IMG/VR virus record: IMGVR_UViG_3300027872_000126
Location: 1 to 20,289 of that record
Strand: one strand, 5' to 3'
DNA: 20,289 nucleotides
Source of the DNA: a virus
The position numbers and the translations under genes were made by a program. The notes under the pieces were generated by a model. The model was not told where the DNA came from. It was given only the letters and a program-made list of their open reading frames with translations, and made no database searches. How positions within the stretch are numbered: position 1 is the stretch's first letter; each line of letters begins with the position of its first letter. Below are positions 14,284-20,289 of the stretch, piece by piece.

Positions 14284-14595
14284 TTATTTAATCGTTTTTA
14301 TTTTATTCTTAATATCTTCGTCGTCTAAAAGGTCCAGTATCTTTTCTTTGAAAGTTTTTGAAGGTATTACAGGTTCTTTCCATACAACAATCAGGTCAAG
14401 CGCCGCCTGATCCGCGACTTCGTGATATGTGTATGTGTCTTTAATCGAATGCTTCCCCTTCGGTAGCCGGGCCTTTGCCACAATCGTACCAGACGAATCT
14501 TTGAAATAGCCATACTCCGTCACAACCTGCATATCTGCCCCGATCGCCGTAGCACAGTAACACATGATTATACACATGATTAAAAAGGTTTTCAT
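14284..14595 (-). CDS. small secreted protein with signal peptide
   Basis: This is a 103-residue protein from the ATG at 14593-14595, with GGGAG just upstream. The longer frame to 14661 lies inside the preceding gene. MKTFLIMCIIMCYCATAIGA is a good Sec signal peptide, with cleavage likely after AIGA (about residue 20). The mature 83 residues start DMQVVTEYGYFKDSSGTIVA (a small beta-rich part) and end in a lysine-rich helix. No family is recognised. It starts two bases after the lipoprotein gene, so both are co-translated in the middle of the virion block. A virion or host-envelope role is possible but unproven. Confidence 0.75.
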   Translation of the reverse strand: MKTFLIMCIIMCYCATAIGADMQVVTEYGYFKDSSGTIVAKARLPKGKHSIKDTYTYHEVADQAALDLIVVWKEPVIPSKTFKEKILDLLDDEDIKNKIKTIK

Positions 14596-14597
14596 AA

Positions 14598-15083
14598 TTA
14601 CTCCCATGCCATCCAATACACAACAATAGATGCTGCCCCACCCGCTTTGGCAACTTTCCAATATGCCCCGTTTTTAACAGAAAAAAATATATAACTTGCC
14701 ATACTATTACCCGCGACACCCTTTGTCCGATTCTTCGCTATTAGTGTTGTTGGTGGATTGCTACCATCCGTATAACCATTTATCTCTGAGTCAGGGTCCT
14801 GTTCTTGCCAAGACGCTACAAACCCATCTGTTGACGCTAGATAAGAGGTATCCTCAGAATACGTGCTTGTATCCCATGAACTGAAATCAGGCACGGTAAC
14901 GACAAGCGATTCGGCATAAGTCCGGGTAGAGTAGTTCTTTCGCTGCTTCCGCATTTCTTCACGATGAGTAGGTAACGATTCCTCTTCAAAGGCTTCAAGG
15001 ATTTCTTGCGGGTATGCCCTCTTGCACCCTGGCAAACTTGCAAATTGCATAACCAGACAGAATATCAATACGATGTTACGCAT
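14598..15083 (-). CDS. predicted lipoprotein between tail and ejection genes
   Basis: This is a 161-residue protein. The ATG at 15081-15083 overlaps the stop of the nozzle gene as TAATG, and a GGAGG site lies about ten bases upstream. The frame extends further 5' but only into that gene. MRNIVLIFCLVMQFASLPGC is a lipoprotein-type signal with cysteine at residue 20; the lipobox LPGC has an unusual proline. The mature part starts with charged helix (EILEAFEEESLPTHREEMRK) and ends in a beta-rich segment (KGVAGNSMASYIFFSVKNGAYW, AASIVVYWMAWE) that resembles the terminal strands of phage structural proteins. Function unknown. Confidence 0.78.
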   Translation of the reverse strand: MRNIVLIFCLVMQFASLPGCKRAYPQEILEAFEEESLPTHREEMRKQRKNYSTRTYAESLVVTVPDFSSWDTSTYSEDTSYLASTDGFVASWQEQDPDSEINGYTDGSNPPTTLIAKNRTKGVAGNSMASYIFFSVKNGAYWKVAKAGGAASIVVYWMAWE

Positions 15084-18000
15084 TAGTACAATTCCTCCGC
15101 AACAGCTTGAATTTGTATCTTTGAAATGTCCCATGAAATTATACCATCTTCTGAAATCACAAACCGCCAATACTCACCAGTTGCCCCGGGAGTCTCTTCT
15201 GAGTTCCCCGGAGGATCATAAGTGTAAATCTTATCCTCACCCACACCGGTATATAAATCCGTGTCCGAATCATCCGGAGCCACGGATAAATCGATCTCTA
15301 TTGTCTCATCGACATCATCCTCTTCGTTGTAGTAATTTATTTTCAACGTACCAGACGTTCCCCTGTAATGAACTTTGATTCTTTGAAGAAGTTTTTTATA
15401 CCCCTCAGCGCCCAGGTTTGTCCACCCGGTATCCCATGTACTCAATATCGTGCTCTCGTAGGCATCACCAACTTTAGAATATGTCAGCCGGTACACGTAA
15501 TTACTCGCCTTATACAGATATGGCGCATACGACCCATTTGCTGATGTCAGATTTATTTTTATCTGCAAGAAGTTATTAGCCGTAATCCCTGATAAATCCG
15601 ACCCCGTAGGCGTTGTTACGGCAGTTTCGTAAGCGCCAAGAGCACCAGACGTTGCCCCTTGTCGTATCTGGAAGGTGATATCCCCATATGCCCCCAAATT
15701 CTCGTTCCAGTACAGCTTATCCAGATCCGTTGCGGTTATCTCGTAAACAGGGCTTACATACGTTGCTGTAAGAGAACTCGGTCTAATCTTGTCGATGTAA
15801 AAGATGTTCCCGGCATCTGCGTTTGTGACCTTCACGCCAATATGCGTGATTGCGTCCTTGCTGCCATCGGCAACACCCGAAAAATCAAGGGCGACGCGCT
15901 CCCACGTATTCGCAGCAGTTATCGGAATATTCACAAAATCAGCGTTTGTCGCCCACGTAGTATCGTTCTCCTTAATCCCAAATTGCAAATTGGTCCCTGT
16001 CCGGTTGGAGTAAACGTCAACGACTATAGTATCATGCGTTGTCGCAGATAAGTCTGTTGCCGTAATGGTTTTGATAAACACATTGTTTAACGAGCCGGTC
16101 GTCATGGCCTCACACTGTAATGATTGGTCGCCTTCGTTGACGATCGTTGACTCGTTGTAACATTGTAGGTTCTTAGAGGCTATCGCAAAAGTATCGAACA
16201 GACAGACAACAGCCTGGTTATACCCCCGGACCTCTATGGCAATATCTTTTGTCGCTGCAGACAAGGGCACAGTTACACCCGTCGTTTGTAATACCCCATC
16301 CTTGTACGTGTCTACATAATAATCACCAGATCCATCTTCGCGGACATCGAACTTCCAAAGATATTCAACACCCTCAGTATATGTTGCCAAAATCTCACCA
16401 ACCGATGCACTCGCGATCCGTGCTTTCCCATCAGTAAAAAATACGGAGAAAATACTCGTTCCGTTTTTCACTACAACAGATACATTGTCTACATCCCCGC
16501 CATTACCATCACCCGTGATATTCAACTCAAAGGAGAGTGTGTACCATAAAGGAATAGTCGGTACAGACGTTAAGCTACGTTTCGCAATATGTCCACTACT
16601 CCCTGACGTAGTAAATTGAAAATACTCCGTTGATGCAACAGCAGAAACACCGCCACCCGAATCATCATCATCCCAATCACTAATCCCCGTGCAATCCTCG
16701 TCGAGAACATCAGCCGTTGCGGAAGCATCGTCAGAAACCCATGCGGCTTGCGCCAAAGCTTCTGTCGTATATGTTTCCATTCTCTCGAGCGTTTCCATAG
16801 ACAACTCAGGGGCCAACTCGGTCCTGTACGCTTCGCTCTCCGTATGAGTACCATCAGCAAACTCGCTTTTGTACCGGGCCTGAACAGCAGAAGTCGAGCC
16901 GGCGTGAGCAAGCACATATCCGTCGGTTGTCGAGGACCCTGCATATAACGTACCAAGGTCTGTACCGGAATTGAACACAGAATAACAATTCACGTTTTTT
17001 GTATCAATTACAAATGAATCTCGGACAAAATTATAGATAGCTTCCCTGTCGTTAACGGAAGACCCAGAGCTGCTTGACCTATATGCCAAACGATACTCTT
17101 CATCAAAAAACACCCCTGCGGTATTGGCAATATCCCCGGGGTCGATATCCCGTATCTCAGGGGTTATCGCATCAGAGAATAGTTGCGACGTAGCACCATT
17201 ATATATCCGCAATCCTTTTCGTGATAAATACGCTATCCCTTTTGGGGTACTCGCCACGGAATAGGGAGCCGGGCACCCGATATGCGACATTACATTACTT
17301 GAGTACCAGTTCGATGTCGTGCTATCGTCTGTATAATAGTGCTGAAGCGTATTGGTTTTTCCAAGAACCATAATCCCATTCTCAGGCATCATAAAGGTAA
17401 TCTTGTCGCCGTCGTCTGCGCGGATCACATCGTAAGTAGTCGCTGAGAAATAGTCCGGGTTACTATCATCTGACCAATAAATGTCCGATAAATTCGTTAA
17501 ATTGCCGGAGATGAACACTCTGTCCTGAAGTAAAGCTATAAGCGTACCCTTTGGCGGGGTTGCTGACGTACCGCCTGAGCCCGTAGCCCACGTAGGCGCA
17601 CGGTCTGTCTCAAGAGTTCCGTCTGATATCGTATCTGCCTGTGTTCTGGCGGTATTATTGGCTATATCATACACCATATAATAGGTTGCCGCACCAAGAC
17701 CGCCTTGTGTGGCTATCCCCGACGTTCTGTATAGATACCTATTCGTTGTGCCTGTTGGTCCAATAGGGATATCGGTAAGTAGAATATCGTAAACTGCTGC
17801 CCCGGTCAGGATCGGATTGCTTACTGCGGTACTGTGCGTGTAGTTCGAGCCGTCATAAAACGCTATCTTGTACTGATACCACTTTGAGGCATCAAGGTTT
17901 GTGCCAGTATTCAACTCAGCAAACGGAGCGCCTAACTGAGCGCATACCTCTGTCGCGGTCCGTGATGCGTCAGTATTCGCCGTGATTTGCGTCTTTCCGT

Positions 18001-18454
18001 CGTATTTATACGGTTGCTCGTACCCATTTGTGCCTATGGCGATATCCTTAAATGTTATCCATTGCCACCTGGCCCCATCCGTTAACCCGTCCTGTATTGT
18101 TTGAGTTGAAGAAGCATCACCTATCACAAGAAGCGTACTGTTTGCCGCTATAGCCGCCGTTGTGCCGTCACTGTTATAATACCTGTATAAGGAGTTGACG
18201 GCTGCAGCACCTGCGTCAAAGTGCGTGAGTAGCGGCTCACGCTTCGATAACTTACCGTAACGGACATTTGTTCGGACATTTGTTGCAGATTGCGCATAGT
18301 TCTTCGGGGTTTTATACTCAGAGATATGTGAGTTCTGCCCTTTCGAGAAATCGTCGATAACCCAGAAGAAAGGCTTCGAGGATCCCCAAGCGGGAGTTAT
18401 AACAGTTATAACAAGAACTGACGCTATTAAAATTAAACGGGATTTTTTTAACAT
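15083..18454 (-). CDS. propeller-type tail nozzle/hub-like protein with signal peptide and jelly-roll domains (1123 aa)
   Basis: The ATG has GGAAGG six bases upstream and lies 12 bases after the adaptor gene, so the start is well supported. Residues 1-24 form a Sec-type signal peptide (MLKKSRLILIASVLVITVIT, then PAWG). Residues about 33-520 look like a beta-propeller found in phage tail nozzle/stabilisation proteins (P22 gp10-like architecture): DFSKGQNSHISEY, YAQSATNVRTNVRYGKLSKR, then repeated blades (NRYLYRTSG, LIALLQDRVFISG, DIYWSD, GIAYLSRKGLRIYNG). Residues about 584-760 form a concanavalin-like jelly roll (EDCTGISDWDDDDSGGG to CLFDTFAIAS). Residues about 765-892 are a carbohydrate-binding-type jelly roll (EGDQSLQCEA, TWERVALDFSGVADG, GNIFYIDKIRP). 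The last 230 residues are beta-rich. P22 gp10 has about 470 residues, so half of this protein is added adhesion-like sequence. Confidence 0.8.
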   Translation of the reverse strand: MLKKSRLILIASVLVITVITPAWGSSKPFFWVIDDFSKGQNSHISEYKTPKNYAQSATNVRTNVRYGKLSKREPLLTHFDAGAAAVNSLYRYYNSDGTTAAIAANSTLLVIGDASSTQTIQDGLTDGARWQWITFKDIAIGTNGYEQPYKYDGKTQITANTDASRTATEVCAQLGAPFAELNTGTNLDASKWYQYKIAFYDGSNYTHSTAVSNPILTGAAVYDILLTDIPIGPTGTTNRYLYRTSGIATQGGLGAATYYMVYDIANNTARTQADTISDGTLETDRAPTWATGSGGTSATPPKGTLIALLQDRVFISGNLTNLSDIYWSDDSNPDYFSATTYDVIRADDGDKITFMMPENGIMVLGKTNTLQHYYTDDSTTSNWYSSNVMSHIGCPAPYSVASTPKGIAYLSRKGLRIYNGATSQLFSDAITPEIRDIDPGDIANTAGVFFDEEYRLAYRSSSSGSSVNDREAIYNFVRDSFVIDTKNVNCYSVFNSGTDLGTLYAGSSTTDGYVLAHAGSTSAVQARYKSEFADGTHTESEAYRTELAPELSMETLERMETYTTEALAQAAWVSDDASATADVLDEDCTGISDWDDDDSGGGVSAVASTEYFQFTTSGSSGHIAKRSLTSVPTIPLWYTLSFELNITGDGNGGDVDNVSVVVKNGTSIFSVFFTDGKARIASASVGEILATYTEGVEYLWKFDVREDGSGDYYVDTYKDGVLQTTGVTVPLSAATKDIAIEVRGYNQAVVCLFDTFAIASKNLQCYNESTIVNEGDQSLQCEAMTTGSLNNVFIKTITATDLSATTHDTIVVDVYSNRTGTNLQFGIKENDTTWATNADFVNIPITAANTWERVALDFSGVADGSKDAITHIGVKVTNADAGNIFYIDKIRPSSLTATYVSPVYEITATDLDKLYWNENLGAYGDITFQIRQGATSGALGAYETAVTTPTGSDLSGITANNFLQIKINLTSANGSYAPYLYKASNYVYRLTYSKVGDAYESTILSTWDTGWTNLGAEGYKKLLQRIKVHYRGTSGTLKINYYNEEDDVDETIEIDLSVAPDDSDTDLYTGVGEDKIYTYDPPGNSEETPGATGEYWRFVISEDGIISWDISKIQIQAVAEELY

Positions 18455-18466
18455 GAGTGCCTTCCG

Positions 18467-19141
18467 TTATTTTCTGAACTTTGGTCCTTGCAGTTTTGCT
18501 TTTATGTCAGATCGCCTGTTGAACAGTGCCTTTTTTTCTCTGCGTTCTTTTATATATGCTTGTTCATTAAAATTGACAGTAGCATCCTTGTTGATCATCG
18601 GCTCCAGTTTCCACTTCAGGTATTTCAGGATAGCATCATCAAAAATCGATAAGTGCGGCCGCTCGGTTGTCGATCCAACAAAAGGATAGTGATTATCGTT
18701 TGTCATCCTTGTTGGCTTATGGCCATAGTACAGCTTGAATCCCGCAGCTAGAGTCGTATCCGGTTTCGGATGAACTGTGATAATGTCCCCGTTCAACGAA
18801 TATCTCAATGGATTGTCGGACGAATCATCTCTCCACAATGGGAAGTTTTCATCAAGATACGCAAACGTCACAGCATCAAGCTGTTTCCAGTTGGATCCAT
18901 CGTACCACCAGAGTCCCGGCTTATCCATTGTCAGATAGTCTGTGAGCTCAGTCGATATGACATAATCCGCAGTTTCTGCGGTCACGGTAAAAGTAGCATT
19001 CTTTTTCAGGCATACACTAAAGTTCGCAAGGTCAAGGATCCCTAATTCGATGAGTAGATTCAAGTTTGTATTAGATACAACACCTTTTTTTGCTCCCGAA
19101 ACGGTAAGCCTCGCAAGTGCTCTTAAGTCTGAACGGGTCAT
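18467..19141 (-). CDS. head-tail adaptor-like virion protein
   Basis: This is a 224-residue protein with GGGAGG right before its ATG. The N-terminus is a helical piece (TRSDLRALARLTV). The centre has a beta-strand run (GDIITVHPKPDTTLAAGFKLYYGHKPTRM), followed by a long helix (SIFDDAILKYLKWKLEPMINKDATVNF) and a basic tail (ERREKKALFNRRSDIKAKLQ). This order, with IxVxPxPxxxxxxxLxYYxxPxxM and then a helix of the form xxxLxxYxxxxLEP, is what I know from phage adaptor or head-completion proteins in P22- and T7-like phages. It lies directly upstream of the nozzle-like gene, which is the expected place. Sequence similarity is modest, so the call rests on pattern and context. Confidence 0.68.
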   Translation of the reverse strand: MTRSDLRALARLTVSGAKKGVVSNTNLNLLIELGILDLANFSVCLKKNATFTVTAETADYVISTELTDYLTMDKPGLWWYDGSNWKQLDAVTFAYLDENFPLWRDDSSDNPLRYSLNGDIITVHPKPDTTLAAGFKLYYGHKPTRMTNDNHYPFVGSTTERPHLSIFDDAILKYLKWKLEPMINKDATVNFNEQAYIKERREKKALFNRRSDIKAKLQGPKFRK

Positions 19142-19150
19142 AATCCCTCC

Positions 19151-19330
19151 CTAATTCTTTACGGCGTTTATGTTGACAACATCCTTTACCGGATTGTATG
19201 CTTCCAAACTTTTCAATTGTCCGTTCTCATGCCATTCAGCGCGGCCGCCAATCAACCAACCTTCGCCAACTATCGCACACCCGTTGAGACACAATAACAA
19301 TATGATACCTATAAGTAGCTTTCTATCCAT
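19151..19330 (-). CDS. tiny lipoprotein with a MORN-like motif
   Basis: This is a 59-residue protein from the ATG at 19328-19330; a GTG one codon earlier is an alternative. GGAAGAG lies upstream. MDRKLLIGIILLLCLNGC is a lipoprotein signal with the cysteine at residue 18. The short mature part contains GRAEWHENGQLKSLEAYNP, which fits one MORN_2/YwqK-type repeat (W/Y-x-E-N-G-Q-L-K-S). One repeat is too little to name a function. The gene overlaps the end of the 66-aa gene and ends nine bases before the adaptor gene. Confidence 0.72.
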   Translation of the reverse strand: MDRKLLIGIILLLCLNGCAIVGEGWLIGGRAEWHENGQLKSLEAYNPVKDVVNINAVKN

Positions 19331-19523
19331 CACTGTTTCTCTTCCTGTTCATATGCTTTACGGTCATTTCGTCGGAAAGATTGTTTAAATCTCTTGACGC
19401 ACATTCAAGCTCATAAGCTAACCATGCCTTCGCTTGCGCTAATCGCCTAAAGCGATCTGAAATACGAACTAATCTCTGCAAATCAGGGTCAAGCACTCTC
19501 TTAGGTCTTTTTCCCTCGCCCAT
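19323..19523 (-). CDS. small basic helical protein
   Basis: This is a 66-residue protein with GGAG seven bases before its ATG, which lies one base after the upstream stop codon. It is helical and basic, with RRLAQAKAWLAYELECASRD in the centre and an arginine/lysine-rich start and end (GEGKRPKRVL, KHMNRKRN). No domain is recognised. A single cysteine and no signal peptide suggest a cytoplasmic or virion location. It is supported by coupling to both neighbours and by its ribosome binding site. Confidence 0.65.
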   Translation of the reverse strand: MGEGKRPKRVLDPDLQRLVRISDRFRRLAQAKAWLAYELECASRDLNNLSDEMTVKHMNRKRNSDG

Positions 19524-19524
19524 G

Positions 19525-19827
19525 TCAGTTCTCCAACCGTTGAATATTCTCTTTAATCGAAACCTGAGCCGTTGAGATGATAGCTACTTTGGTTTTAATA
19601 GTACCAATACCCGCCATTATTCTATCGAATTTATCCTCTAATCTCTCGTCTGCCGCTTGATAGCATTTTGTTATATCACTGTCTCTGGCTCTGGCTTCCT
19701 TATCGTTAGTAATGATATGGCCCGCCATTGTCGGGACGGCGTATACGCAAAATACGGTAAACAGGATTCCCACCAAAACGCCTACTATTTTAACGAGTAA
19801 ACTTATCATAACATTTTTCTCTGCCAT
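19525..19827 (-). CDS. single-pass membrane protein with coiled-coil tail
   Basis: This is a 100-residue protein with a strong AAGGAGGT ribosome binding site. Residues about 7-32 form one transmembrane helix (MISLLVKIVGVLVGILFTVFCVYAV). Residues 40-100 are charged and helical (CYQAADERLEDKFDRIMAGIG, then VSIKENIQRLEN), a likely coiled coil. This layout is seen in holin-like, spanin-like and phage membrane-associated proteins, and none of these can be picked on sequence alone. It follows the beta-helix gene by nine bases and precedes the small basic gene by one base. Confidence 0.7.
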   Translation of the reverse strand: MAEKNVMISLLVKIVGVLVGILFTVFCVYAVPTMAGHIITNDKEARARDSDITKCYQAADERLEDKFDRIMAGIGTIKTKVAIISTAQVSIKENIQRLEN

Positions 19828-19836
19828 GACACCTCC

Positions 19837-20289
19837 TTAATTCAACCACCCGAAGACATCGTTTGTCGTAGCGCCACCAGTTTCCTCATACGGAGCTGCT
19901 CCCATTTCCGCATTACCTGTTGTAGCTGCATTGCCTGGAAAAGAGGCAGGGTACGCCGTATCATCTAACGCCCCAATGTTAAAGTCGTTTGCACCTGTAA
20001 ATGCGGGGGCGGTAGTCGTTTCCCCACCAAGATTATATCCATCGGCAGATACAGCAAAGTTGTTTGTTGCACCAGTAACTCCACCCGTTAGATTGTTAAA
20101 TCCATACATCTTAAACGTCGCACCATTAACACAGTCGATGTTATAGCTACCTGCTGTGTCTAATATGTTGTTCCAAAAAAATTGGTCATCACTCCCTGCG
20201 TTACCGAGATTTACGTTGTCACCCGTTGAATTGTAGATTGTGTTATTCCAAACCCACGCTTTATCATATGACCCATACTCAATACCGTT
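19837..20289 (-). CDS. right-handed beta-helix protein, C-terminal 150 residues (cut by right window edge)
   Basis: The frame is open from the right edge to TAA at 19837-19839; the ATG at 20109 is internal. The visible part has the repeats of a parallel beta-helix: WVWNNTIYNSTGDNVNLG, then FFWNNILDTAGSYNIDC and FKMYGFNNLTGG, with rungs of about 25 residues and asparagine ladders. It ends with a block common in such proteins (a NDFNIGALD-like segment, AYPASFPG, then MGAAPYEE). In phages this fold is used for tailspikes and depolymerases; here it lies upstream of the adaptor gene. No catalytic residues can be judged from this fragment. Confidence 0.75.
   Translation of the reverse strand, partial: NGIEYGSYDKAWVWNNTIYNSTGDNVNLGNAGSDDQFFWNNILDTAGSYNIDCVNGATFKMYGFNNLTGGVTGATNNFAVSADGYNLGGETTTAPAFTGANDFNIGALDDTAYPASFPGNAATTGNAEMGAAPYEETGGATTNDVFGWLN

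Noticed and set aside
14441-14719. 92-codon minus-strand ORF overlapping the lipoprotein and secreted protein genes
   Set aside because: Overlaps two better genes, both with signal sequences and ribosome binding sites; its product looks like a frame shadow.
15659-16051. 130-codon plus-strand ORF
   Set aside because: Antisense of the carbohydrate-binding-type domain of the nozzle-like gene; no neighbours on the plus strand anywhere in the window.
16570-16956. 128-codon minus-strand ORF inside the nozzle-like gene
   Set aside because: Alternative frame of a well-supported 1123-aa gene; composition is R/L/M-rich shadow sequence and there is no coupling.
1-20289. tRNA genes, CRISPR arrays, insertion sequences, integrase or attachment sites
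   Set aside because: No cloverleaf-like segment, regular repeat-spacer array, transposase or integrase reading frame was found on either strand by eye.

Overview
The window looks like part of a tailed-phage genome (virion or prophage) from an uncultured bacterial host. Every gene I can support lies on the minus strand, tightly packed and read from right to left. The evidence for a phage is a P22/T7-like run of virion genes (head-tail adaptor, beta-propeller nozzle-like protein, glycine-zipper and coiled-coil candidate ejection proteins, a 2309-residue polyvalent protein) and a phage recombination module (Erf annealase, YqaJ exonuclease, NinB/Orf). Short-tail (podovirus-like) morphology is inferred from gene order, because terminase, portal, capsid and lysis genes are not in view. 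The host cannot be named. Strong AGGAGG-type ribosome binding sites, lipoprotein signals and a consensus sigma70-type promoter show only an ordinary bacterial expression system.

Layout in transcription order: (1) 20289-19151 holds the end of a beta-helix protein, a small membrane protein, a small basic protein and a lipoprotein with a MORN-like motif. (2) 19141-5287 is the virion block: adaptor, 1123-aa propeller protein with a signal peptide and added jelly-roll domains, a lipoprotein, a small secreted protein, two candidate ejection proteins, the 2309-aa polyvalent protein, a DUF1353 protein and another lipoprotein. (3) 5286-5052 is a control region with a consensus promoter, a 47-codon leader ORF, and a hairpin plus T-run that competes with an alternative pairing, which looks like an attenuator. 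(4) 5051-1 is the early/recombination operon. Most neighbouring genes there overlap by ATGA or are separated by only a few bases. It holds several cysteine-rich mini-proteins, the Erf/YqaJ pair, a coiled-coil partner, a NinB/Orf-like mediator, a winged-helix protein, a lipoprotein and a gene cut by the left edge.

Working together: YqaJ would resect DNA ends, Erf would anneal the single strands, and NinB would help load or remodel recombination proteins. The structural block would build the tail and the proteins injected at infection. The most unusual points are the candidate attenuator, the embedded radical-SAM/GP88-like and ADP-ribosyltransferase-like regions in the giant protein, three-copy peptide motifs at both of its ends, and six envelope-targeted proteins, one of them a virion component with a signal peptide.
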